Part shown: in pieces, positions 1 to 12,300 of the stretch
How positions within the stretch are numbered: position 1 is the first letter of the stretch
Layout: each line of letters opens with the position of its first letter
Source of the DNA: Phoronis australis
Taxonomy: Eukaryota; Phoronida; Phoronidae
Assembly: GCA_002633005.1 (NCBI GenBank)
Contig: NMRA01000076.1
Span: 378,800-442,799, forward strand
Length of the DNA stretch: 64,000 bases
Direction of reading: 5' to 3'
Notes under the pieces: generated by a model
Databases searched by the model: none
Seen by the model: the letters and a program-made list of their open reading frames with translations, nothing else
What the model was told of the DNA's origin: nothing
Position numbers and translations under genes: made by a program

Positions 1-92
1 CAAGTGCGAAAAGGTTCTTATCGTTGTAAAAAGCCTGGTGTGAACGCTGCTATTTTGTCAGCAATGTAATATGATTTAAAATCTCATTACAG

Positions 93-305
93 ACTCAGTT
101 CAGTGAACTTCCGCCAGTTCTACTTTCCTACCACCAGATGGAGTCGTTGCTGAGTGAACTTCGTGATGACGCCGTTGTCACCAGCGTTCTTTCCAGCTTC
201 CGTGATTTCTGCTCCATCTTATGGTTGTTACACGCACGCGACATGCTAGGTGTCCTGCTGAGGCGTGACCAGGACATACTGCAAGTGCGTTATCCCGATA
301 CCAAG
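93..305 (+). CDS. CPLANE1: CPLANE1-like exon, first in window
   Basis: Acceptor CATTACAG precedes 93 and the donor GTACGT follows 305; both ends are phase 0. The 71 residues are helical and hydrophobic (HARDMLGVLLRRDQDIL) and run straight into the next exon. Nothing upstream in the window is coding; bases 1-92 are intron. Confidence 0.75.
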
Positions 306-3300
306 GTACGTGCCTGTTTGATTAAATGGTTACATAGCAACTTACTGTGATGTCTTAAACTAAGCTCTCCTTCAATTTGAGATAAAGAAACATGTCTTTC
401 AGTGTGGTAATGAAATGAAGAGGTTATGTACGTTCAAGAATATTTGATTTTGTTTACCTTTTCCAAAAATGTTTGTGTCTATTGCAACTCAATATGGGAC
501 TCCAAAACTCTGCTTGTGTTCTGGTGGAAAAGCTGGATAGACTTAATGGTTAAGAGTAAGAACCACGGCATGAGACCGAAAAAGTTGCATCTCTGTGTGG
601 TTTACTTGATACCGGTTGACCTTCTTACTTACTTCCACTAGATGAAGAAGTCGACTGAGCTCAGGCAAGAGGAGTGGCTGAAACACCGCAGGACGTGCCT
701 GTCTTGGGGTCTTCACCTCATACCTTTCTGTCACTACCTGCAGTCGGAGAACGACGTTTATACAGTTGTGCTCTCACTGCTCAATGAGTTGCCGCCCGAC
801 AAGGAGGCGGCTGACATCTTGGCTCGTCATTTCCGTGACGCGGAGTCACTCGAGCCAGAGGTTCAGGAGAGACTGGAGAACATGTTGAAAACGTGGCAGA
901 GGGTGACTGTGAAATCTCAGAGAAAAACAAAAACTGGAAATAAGGTCGTTGCAAAGACTTCTTTATCCACCTACTACCTCAAACTATGTCCAAAATCTGA
1001 TGCTGCTATTGCCAAGAAAACCAAATTCCTGGGTGCTTTTGAAGAATTTATCTTTGTAAAGGAATCGGACTTCTTTGTAACAGTTGGGTCGCGACCATTT
1101 GAATGCGAGCTGGACTATTTACAGTTCATGGCCACTTTCTTTGAAGTGTGTTTCTCAAAATTCCTTGACGAGCCCAATGTTCAGTTGAAGCTTCCTCTGT
1201 TGTTGCCGTTTTCGAAACAGATATGCGCCGAACACGTGTTCTCCATTTCGAGACAAGCTGTGCTCGGTCTCAGAGGCAGAGAGGAAAGCGACGAGGTCTT
1301 GTCATGTCCGTCACCATTCAATGAATTTGCTCGTTCCCAGCAGAACTTGTCGGGTACGAGTACTCCCATGAGACGAACAGAGGCTAGAAGAAAGGTCGGA
1401 CTGTTCAGATCCCGCAGCACAAGCGACATCGGCCAATCAGGAACAAGTACAAAACATCAGCCACGTGTCCTCTTCAAAAAGTCCACTGCAACTGTAGGCA
1501 ATTTGTCAAGAGTTTTAAACAGTAGTAAAGACAAAGTTGCAAAGGTCAGGGGGTTAGATGTCACAAGTTCAGAGGTCATATCCCCATCACCCGGTTTGAT
1601 AAACAGGAGCAGCAGCCTGCCTGCTTTAGACAGGATTCATCACCAGCCCGCATCAGTTCTCAGTCCACTGGCTCAAAGAGCCAACATAAAACGAATGCTC
1701 GGTAGCACATACATGGAGGTCTATGATGTGTTACTGTGGCTTGTACACTGGGCATCAAGGCACCATCCATTAGACAGAGCCGAGACGCCACGCCAAAATA
1801 ATCCGTCCATGACTGTTAAAGTCAGCGCAGCAGTACTTACAAAATGCCTGTGGTTGATAGAAGAGCGTTGGAGAAGGAGTTTGGACCTCTCGCACGTTGA
1901 TTCAGGGAACCGTAGCATAGAGCAAGGGATTACAACGAGCCCTCCGGATTTTGTAGATGTTGGAGAGGTGAAAAGTGTTGATGTAGGTCATGGGACTCAA
2001 TATTTATCAGATAGTTTTCAAGTGGCGCCATCTTTTATGGGTTCAGCGAATTATAACAATAACGCTGATGATGTTGATGGAGAAAGACCGGCCACCTCGA
2101 ACCGCTCCAATCCAGAACCTGTGATACGTGGTACCACCACACCTGACAACAACTCTTCACCTTCCCCTGTTGAAGAGGTCATCAGAAGTGCGGGTCAGAG
2201 TTCAGCTGCGATTGCTGATGCTGAATCGCAGGAAGACGCCATCGACGTCAACACGAGGAACCGTTCCTACTCAGGCCTCGGTGACATTGATGGAAGCAGT
2301 AGCTCAGATTCTGACTTAATCAAGGGGAGAGATCATTTGTCAAAGCTGGCCAATTGGCACACTCCTGGCAGACTTGATTCTAGTGTGGTTCTAGAGTTGA
2401 AGGAAAAACTGAAGACTGGAATTCATCTGAAGGGACTAGACTCCAGTGATCATGGGCTTGGAAAGGTTGTACGAAGTCCTGATGGTAGTTTGGAAGACGG
2501 TAGCGTGTCGACAGAGTCCGCTCCCAGGTAAGCATGTCTGTTGGGCTCTGAATGTCTGTGAAGTTATGTAGGATCCTAGAAAAATGTTTAAATTTGCTTA
2601 TTTTTGATCACCATATCTCACAAAATGGCTGATTGGACATTTCACATTTTACGCATTGTGCTCTATTCCTTTCAATGCTGGTGGAATTGTTTTTAAAATG
2701 TTCCAATTTTGCATACAGACTTTTGTAATACTTGTGAAATACTTAAAGAAACATAAAACGAATTGATATTCGTGAAAACTGTAACTGTGTTTTTGAGATT
2801 TCCTTGAAATTTGATCCTGTTATTGGTGCCCTTGTTTTGCTATACCATGTACCTTAGTTTTGTTTATGGTAAACTTCCTGTGACCCAGTTATTGACAGAT
2901 TAGTTATTTACAAATCAAAGGCTTTCTCGTTTCAGAAGAGATATTATAACTTTTAAAGAGTTGATACCTATAGTTAAGTAGATAATTGACCTATCGTAGG
3001 CTCTGTTCCCTTGCGTAATGTTGACAAACAATAAGTTTTATCCGACAATGTGTTGTTTGTCGGGTAAAATGACGGCTTGAAAATGAAGGTGTGTCAAGAA
3101 TGCTGTGCTCTGATTGGTCAGATGAGCTGTCACTCAAACTCCTGGTGATAGGTGAATTACTCAGACTTGTCGATAAAGTCCTACACAACCTTAAAGACAA
3201 TTTACTGACATGAATTAAAAAAACAAACTTTGGGAAAGTAGCAACTTGAGAAGAATGTTACTTTTTAATTGACACTTAGATTGTATTTGTGGTTTTATGC

Positions 3301-6300
3301 ATTGTTTTATTATTGTCTTGTGTTAAATGCTTAATTTTTTCCTGTTTGTTTAGTTTTGGAGCAGGTGTCATCACGCGTCCTGGTGGAGCAAGCTCAATGA
3401 AAGAGAACCCCCTTTTGAACAGGTAAGTACGTTGGGTTCAGTGGGATTTTGTACAATTATTACAACACATTAAAAGTTGACAAAGGGTCGGCCTGTTTGC
3501 TATAGATAAATGCAGATCAATTAAACATCTTTAATTAGTCAATCATGTGATTCTGAGTCTTGCCAATAACTGTGATTTTTATTGAACTCAAAATGTGGGT
3601 GTGGCAATCTGACCTTTACTGACCTCCACAAAATTCTTGCAACAAATTACAAGAACTCTTTCTATATGCAGAGCCCTTACCATGTAAAAACACTGCCATA
3701 CTTAATGGTTCAGTTCCCATGGTAAGGGTCATTTATATGTGGTTAGAGCTTATGTGGTGGGTAAGAAGTGTTCAAGTGTGGTAAGTGTTTATGAGGAAGT
3801 GGTCACGGTTTGATTAACACCTCTGAAAGTCAGTATATTGTCCTTTCTCTTAATTATCACTGCAGTGTGCACTTAAGGAAGACTCGGTCCAGTAATGACC
3901 CTGATGTCAAAGGTCAACCCAATGTTAGTCCTCTGCCTGTTGCGCACTCACATCAGCAGTTCACACTGCCATCTTCAGCCGTTGTCGGATCTAACGTTGA
4001 TGTAGCATCTCACCTTCAAACTATCGTACGCTCAGAGTTGGTTAGAGTTCTACAGGTATGCAAAGTTTAGCTTTGTGTGAACGCTTTGAATTGCTGTTTG
4101 CTGACTCTTGAAATTTCGAATGCCACCTTCAAAATTTATTAGATCCATGCTCGTTTTTAATGAAATCTACATTACAGCATACTCTGTCATAATAAGTGGA
4201 TTTCTTGCCTTTTGTTTTAAAAGGATATCTTGGCTCAAAATAATTTTGACAGTAATTTGTACTGAAATTTGTGTAATGTCAAGTGATTTGGAATCTTCTT
4301 TTTTCGGCTGTATCTTGTAATTGCAAATGAAGTTTATGCAGACTTAACACAAGTTGATTGGTTCACAGTATGAAGTGAAAGTATGGGCTTCAAGCAAAAT
4401 TGAAAAGTTGGCTGGGCCTGAGCTGCTCATAGGCAAATGCTATCAATTATTTTTTTCCACATACTATGAGCCAAAAAACCATTTCATGTCTCCTTCAATA
4501 AAGAGTGGGTATTTTAAACCCAAATATGGCAAGGTGCCACTGATATTGGTCGTTTGCTACCCAGACATGTGCGAGCTGTGTATATTTTGTGAACCAAAAT
4601 TCTCACTAGATGGACGTTCACAAAGACAGTGACATTTTTAAGTCTTAGTCTTGTGAATTGATTCGCTAAGCTGAACGTCTGTGCTTAAAAGTGAAAATTT
4701 GGAAATTTCAGGGTTCCTTGTGAGGGACCATGGGTCTAATTCCATACAAGTACAGTAATATGTAACACGATGCGAGTTTATTACTTTTAAGTGTAACAAT
4801 TGTTTTTCAGATTCAGCATGAAAGTTTGCTTTCTCTCTTGGGAACTGGCGTTATCATTCCGTCTCATTCTACCAACGGTGTACCTCCTGGTGGGATGTCC
4901 ACCCAGCCTCAGCGACCTGCTGAGCTTGACACACTTTTGCAAAATACTGTACCATCTCATTCACAAACGGAGCTGGTGAACAAGAAGGCGAAAGTTGAAA
5001 GAAAAACTGAAAATACAAACGAGGACTCGTCAAACGAAGGTCTTGAAAGTATTGGGAGTCAGTGTCTGGGAGCGACTTCAGAACTACACGCAACTCGCCA
5101 GTCGCTTAAACCTTTGTCTAGGTCATGGATGAGGACAAAGGACACGCAGACCTCCCCGTCGTCTCCCCCTGTTTATGAGGTCCTCAGGGAGTTGCAGAAT
5201 CTACAGCAAGAACTACGTTCTACTGAGAAGCCAAGCCGTAAAGGTATGGTAGCAAAGTGTGTGGAGAGTAGGGTTGTATACTAGAGAGGTATGGGGTCAA
5301 AGTATTTGGGGTAGGGTTGTTTACCATAGAGGTATGGTGTCAAAATATGTGGGGAGTAGGGTTGTATACCAGAGAGGTAGGGTGTCATAGTATGTGGGGG
5401 TAGGGTGGCATACCATAGGGGTATGGTGGCAAAGTATTTGGGGGGTAGGGTTGTACAACACAGTTGCTTTACCGGATGTCAAAAGTATCTGTTGCTGTTT
5501 GCACCAGTCCTATATTCGACTAATGGTCATTCCTCGAATTTAAGAATTTTGCCTATGAGCGAAATCAATATGGTTTGAGGTTCTCTGTTCAATGCCCCCT
5601 CTGGATTTTTACATTTCATCATTTTAACGCTCCCAATAATATGTAATAATAATAATAATGTTTATTGATCCTCCCGTTTATGTTTACTTTCTTCGTAACT
5701 GTGAGTTCTCACTTCGTTGGTACTTATACAATGATGGGGTAGACTTTGACAACATAAACAATTGTCATCTGATGTTTGATTATGTTTCATTGTCTGAATC
5801 TTTGTCCGACTCCTTTTGGAGCCCCCCAGATACCTTGTCAGTTTACAGAATGTAATAATACTGCTAATTTGCAGGAGAAACAGTGCATGGTCTTCCACTT
5901 TTAAATGCCGGGTTTCTGCAAAAGGATGGCGAGAGCGAAACTAAGGTCACAAGAAGTGAAATGTCCTTGTCCAGGTATTCTAAACTCTTACGTATCGCCG
6001 ACGTGGAAGAACCTTACCGCTTTCCCAAGATGCCCGGCAACAATCAAAGAAACCAGACGCAGCGTGCCGCCAATGCTAATCGCCCATTGCTTGAAGTAAG
6101 TGGTGAAGAGTGTGATAACGGTGATGCTACTCCTGTGGCTGCTGAACTTGGGAATAAACAGAGGGGGTTTCCCTTGCTGTCGGCCCGTCCACCACCGACT
6201 GTGCAAGACATGGAATTGGTTCCGCCAGAGAAAACCGTGGAGCACATGCAGGCTCACCAACAGCAAGATGTGGTGAAGCAGCGCTACCTGCTTAAGTTTA

Positions 6301-9300
6301 ACCAGCACTTGCGCATGCAGGAGAAGATAACGGAGATGAACATTGTGGAACAGAACAAGGGTTCCTTGCCGTTGCTGGGGTTTGGAACTCTCGATGGCGG
6401 TAGGCGTCCACGGCCGGCAGCAGAGCTGCTTCTGCCGAACTCAGATCAGTTGGTTTCGAACGCACAGCAAAATCAGGACAAAGTGAAAGAGGAGTATTTG
6501 AATAAGTTTCAGCTGAAAGTGCGCCAGCGGGCCGGTGAGGGCAGCGGAGTCCAGCCACCAAAGCTGCTTCGGATGGAGGCGATGGAGAAACGACGGCAAG
6601 ATGTTGTGGAAAAGGAACAGCCAACCTCACAGTTTCTTGGCAATCAATCTCTACGGTTAGTTACTGAACGTAATTGTTCATCATGATAATTTTCTACAGG
6701 CTGACCCTAAAGGTTAAGCCCACTCAATTGTGTAATTATTATTCTAAAATCTTATTCGTTTGGAAAGGACAATAATTTCAATGCGAACCGACTCTTTAAA
6801 TGTTGTGGAAATGAATTAATTTCGTTAAGTTTACCAAATTTGATGAAAAAAAGTATTGATGGAGACTTGCTTAAAATTTTTATTCTGGTGGTGTTTTTTT
6901 TTGGTTCACTCAGCATTGTATTTGTATGTGTTAATTTCTCTTGTATACTAGAGTTTAATATGAAGATCTTTAGCTTCATCAGCAAAAGTCACTGACGGGG
7001 ATCCTGCATTTTCAGAGCCATTTCAATGCCCATTATTCAGTGGATATTATTTTTTTTTCAAAATGCAAGATCCTTTCAAGTGACCGTTAACAAGCAGGCT
7101 TGTGTTATCTAAAGTCACATGCACAGCAGTGCTGAAGAAGGTCTTTAGTGACATGCTGTGCTTTATGAAAATGATGGTTAAGTAAGAATATAGACACTCA
7201 TGTTTCAATGCGTTGCTCTTTAATGCAGTGTTGCATTTGCATTGGTGTACGTAAGACTGTCTTTGCCACAAGAAATTGTCTTTCATAAAAGGAACACACA
7301 GGGAATACCTTGGATTCCTTCATTGTATTTCTTTTCCATTATAATGTTTTGTAAAAGAGTCAGGCCACTGTGTTCGTTATGAGAGTTTCATCTAAAAAGA
7401 AACCTGTATATCCAATTTTGATATTCTGTATTAGTAAGTGCTTTGTATACTTGTGCTCAGTTCATAACGGCCTTGTATTTGTACTGCAGTGGAGCCTGCT
7501 TAATGTCATACTCCCGTTTATGAAGTAGATTATGATTTTAAGCGGGAAATTCCGTTAATCGTGTTCCCTCTTGACGGCGGCCATACCTACTCTGATACTC
7601 TGTTCATACTAAGTTGAGAGTCAAGAAACAGCTAATTTTTACCCTCTCATCGGAGAGTTCCGATAAGGCAAAATGAATTTGAAAAGGAATTAGGTTGGTT
7701 TTTGGATAGAAATGAGAAGGTCAAGCAAATAAGCGTTTGGGAGTCAATTTTGGTGACTTTTTATGTGAGAATATGCCAATAAATAATCGCATTACGTGGG
7801 TTATTTTTCATTTTTTCCCATTTCATGACAATAACCGATACATGTTTTTATCCAGCTTGACACTAAGTGAGCCCCACTATATTAAAGGTTACAGCGTCGT
7901 GCCAAGAAAGAACCTCCAAACAGCGCAGGGCGATCATTAAGTCGGCCACCAGCAACCAGTCTCCTTGGAGATGACCAGGTCGACAAAGTGCCTGTATCTT
8001 CAAGCCAGCCACCTGAAGCCAGCCTCCCCAAAGTAGCTCCATCGTTGACGGACTCAAGTGCTCAGGTTGGAACAGCAATGGATGAGGCTTCAACTCAAGT
8101 GGCTTTGAATGAATTAGCTTATTCCAAGGTATTTTGTGGTTAGAGTTGAAACCATATTTGTGGAATTTGTCTAAAATTACTTGTTTTCTAAATCAAGGCT
8201 TGGAATTTTTCGTGGAAACGCGGATTTCCGCTCTTTTCAAATGTTCTGTCCGCGTATTTTATTATATTTCCGCGTAAAAAAAATCGGATTTGATATAAAA
8301 TTTCCGCGACAAATTTCTTTCTTACCGCGGCGTTGCTGATTACTTTCACCTCGAAAAGCGGAAGTTGCTCTTTATGTTTCGGAGGAACGTAAATTGTCAA
8401 CATTACCGGGGCACCTGGGATAGCGTGGTGGAGTTCTTCAATGGCGTCTCGTGTGATTGTAAAGCGCGGTGACAAATACTACGACTCTGCAGCCAAAAAT
8501 GTGTGGAGGTGGGAGTGGCTGACGAACTAAAAAGACGCAGACGCACGCTTCTGGAGGTGGTACGTTTTTTTTTAGTCCTCCCGATTTTTGTTGATAAAAG
8601 GTCCACATCGGTGGGTGCATGTTTTGGGCCGTAAAATTCCCCGCTTTTTTTGTCATTGGTAATTCCAAGCCCTGCTAAATGTTGATGGATGATGTCCTTT
8701 TTATGCGCCCACATATTTATATGTGGACACATTATGCCGTCATCTCCGTCCGTCGTCCGCTGCTCTATCTCCAAAACGCCTTGACATATGTTCATGAAAT
8801 TTTGCACATGTGTTCCTTCTATGGATGGGACGGCTTGAGCAAATTTTTGGCGGATCCGACTACCGGTGTGCCCCCTAGTGGCAATTTTTATTTTTTTACG
8901 TTTACCTCAGTATCTTCAAAAGTCCTGAACGGATTTTCATAAAATTTGGTATACAGGCATCTGTTAATAAAGTGACGCTATCTCTCCATTTTCGGATGGA
9001 CTCGACCTAGTTTGCGCCACCTAGTGGCCATTTTTACTGTTTTCGAGTCTGTTTTTTGGCGTCCACTCATCTATCAACCAAACGGCTTTCAGGATAATTG
9101 TGAAAATTGGCATGTATGTTTTTACTACGAAGTGGACGGCTGACGATTTTCCGCCGACTTCGACTACTTTGGCGCTTCCTAGTGGCATTTTTTGCTCTCA
9201 TAGTTGTATCTCCTAAAACGTTTACAGGATCTTTACTTAATTTAACAAGTGTATTTATATGATGTTGACAACGGACGACGACGACTTTCGAACGGATCGG

Positions 9301-12300
9301 ACTACTTGTGTGCCCTCTAGTGGCAATTTTATTTTTTTACGTTTACCAGTCTGTATCTTCAAATGTCCTCAACAAATTTTCATAAATTTTGAATATAGGC
9401 ATCCATTGTTGAGCTGACACTATCCTCCTGTTTTTGGATGGAATCGAGGTAGTTTGCACCACCTAGTGGCCACGTTTGCTGTTTTCAAATCTTGTTTTTG
9501 GCGTCCACCCCTCAGTCAACCAAATCATTTAAGGGATGGTTTTGAAAATTGGTGTATATGTTCTCAGTGTGAAGAGGATGTTTGATGATGGCAACTGACT
9601 ACTGTGGCACCTACTAGTGGTAGTTTTGTTTTGTTTTGCACCCATAGCTATATCTCCTAAACCCACTGCAGGATCTTTATTAAATTTATTAAGTGCATTT
9701 ATATGAAGAGATGATGACTTTTAGGCAGATCCAACGAACGCTGTGCCCACAAGTGGCAATTTCATTTTGTTCTGTTTTCATTTGTTTCCCTGAAGTTACT
9801 TGACAGATTTTTATGAAATATGGCATGTTTCCGTTTTTGGATGGATTGTACGTTTTTGCACCATCTAAGGGCCATTTTTATGATACAAATAAATAACCCT
9901 AAAAGCACACCATTTGCAATGCATTCGTAGGCGCATTCCAACGCTCGGCGTTGCTCTTGTTATACAACGGGCTTTTAACAGAACACTTGTACTAGAAAAT
10001 GAATTTCCTAATGGCTGTTATTTGTACACATTTGTTCTGTTATCAGACTTGGCTGTTCTTCTCTTTTTATGAGAATACCATAAATTACATTGTAAACCGT
10101 TCCTGTTGGCAAAGACTATCATTCTTTGTCTCCTTTTACCAAAGCTGCGTGAGTAAATTCAAGGAAGCACATAAAACATCACTGCTTTTGTAGAATGATA
10201 CCACTTCAGCATTAGTAAGTGTTCTTGCGAAAACACTCAGCACCTGTGCACAGGCAGACAGGTGGGCTACTAGTCGGGTTGGCGATATCATTTGCACGCT
10301 GGATAAAAACGCAAAAGTATTCGACATGGAGTTTCTCACCAAGTTGTTTGACCGCAGTCTCCAATGCGCCCCTGTTGTGGATCCACTTACCATACAGAGG
10401 TTGCAGATTGAAGGTGATGGCCAGTCTTCAAATCAGCGACACGTCACTTGGGAGGCAGTAAATGAGTCTTTCATGAGAGACAGTGGTCATGGTAATAACG
10501 CTGGAGGTACTAATGGACGAGGTAATGCTGCTGGCACGTCGCAGAACGAGGTGAACAGCAAAGATGTAAGGCTGACAGAAGTGAGATCTGATCGTACAGC
10601 TGCAGGACCGAGTTGTGTCTCAACACGTGGACAGAAGTTACACTCGGCTGTGTCAGAGGGTAGTCCTGGTCTGAAAACAAAGACTCTTCAAGCCCTTGAT
10701 GATAACGTTGGAGATCAACAACTACGATTACGTCATATTCGACGAGATGTTCACGCCTTCATGGATGCATTGATGGTTAATGTCGGTGAGATTGCTGCCT
10801 CTTTGTCTGCTGCCACTCAAGAATCTGGCTCCGCAGGGAATAGTCGCACAGCCATCCTTCTCGAACAAGAAGACACGCCAAGAAGTTCACACATGGCGCC
10901 CACTGAGCGCACGGTTTGCCCATCCAATGTCGTCCAATCCGAGTCTAGTCCTACACAGCTGCAGTTTAACAGTAGCACAATGCTGTCACAAAATGACGTA
11001 ACCGTGAATGCTAACCTATTGGATAATTTCTCGTCGTTGAAGGCGCTGGCACATCGCAAGTCTGACGAATTGTTTCAGATGGCTTTTTTCAAAAACCCAG
11101 AAATTTCAAGCGAAATCTGCGACTATTACAGTAGAATCGAAGTAAGGTACGCTGGTAGTTTGAACCGACAACAATCTCTTCATGCATTACTGCCATGGTT
11201 CCACCGTATTGACAGAGCGACAAGAAGCGACCCATTGTTCAGGATTGATCAAGCTATACAGACTTGTACTGAAGTCATAAGTAATGACATGACTGACCAG
11301 GTCACTGTATTTAGTAATAAGGAATTGAATGTTGTAAGCGTTACTTGTTCTGGTTCTCAAGTCGATGTTGTTGACTGTGCCAGCCAGTGTGAGTTGATAT
11401 GCACGAATGTTGCGTTGCAGTTCGAGAATCCATGTGTTGAGTGTGAAGAAGACGTCTCTTACCTGCGTGTTGATCTTTTACCTACTGATGACAATATTGA
11501 TGACATTCTCCTGCTGTCGCCAGATTTGCTGCAACTTTCTTCGAGCCTGTCATCCGTTCCAGATGTTTCTGAAGTGACGAGTCTAACTGAACTGCTTCCC
11601 CAGGATGCGGTTCCCAGAACATTCAAAGAAAGGGAGCCTTACAGTGTTGGCACTGGTGTTCAACCAGATCAAGTATTGTCAATTTCCCAAGGTGTTCAGA
11701 CAAAGCTGTGTAGTTCGGTCTGTGTGCAGTCTGACACTGTGCCCTCATGTTTGGCGTTTGTTCAGAGTATCCACAGACTTGAGAGAAGTACACAGGCTGA
11801 TGCTGTAATCTCCATGGAGAGAGCGTCTCAAGTGAAGCACTGTGCTGTCAAGGCCACTCAGTCAGACTCTGCTAAGGAGAACTCTGTCTTGTCTCAAACT
11901 GGGCCAAGACAAGATTCTACAGCGCAAAAAGTGCAAAGCCTGAATGATGGCATCAGTAACTCTGCTGTTGAAAGTATTTTGCATGCTGATTCCTTTTTGC
12001 AAACTAATGATAACGCTACTAGAGATCGAGGAACTGAGAGCCAGCAGTTTGCTAGTGTATGTCAGTCGTCCGAGTCCAGTCTGTCAGTGATTTGTCCATT
12101 TAGGAATCCACGGGCTCATCACTGGTCCGCAAGATGTGAAGAGTTCTCGAGAATTGAACATGTGACAAAAGTGAACAGTGAGGCGGCACTACAGGAGTCT
12201 CCGACACCCGTGGACAGTAACGGTCATGCAGAAACCTTACCCAAGTTGTCTTCTGGGTGTACACAAGCAAAGCTGCTGTACTCCAGGAGCTCCAAGGCGA

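Larger units (their letters stand above)
2528..4810. other. Introns flanking two small exons, nothing recognised
   Basis: Three AT-rich introns (2528-3353, 3423-3865, 4056-4810) around the exons at 3354 and 3866. No repeat or conserved frame was found on either strand. Confidence 0.5.

Noticed and set aside
7895-7940. Acceptor GTTACAG at 7894 for the exon ending at 8128
   Set aside because: With the upstream phase it runs into a TAA after about 15 codons, whereas the acceptor at 7887 gives an open, in-phase exon.
8188-8475. 95-codon minus-strand frame in the MITE-like element
   Set aside because: The second copy of the element breaks this frame with a stop, and similarity between copies continues equally outside the frame, so it is DNA-level conservation.
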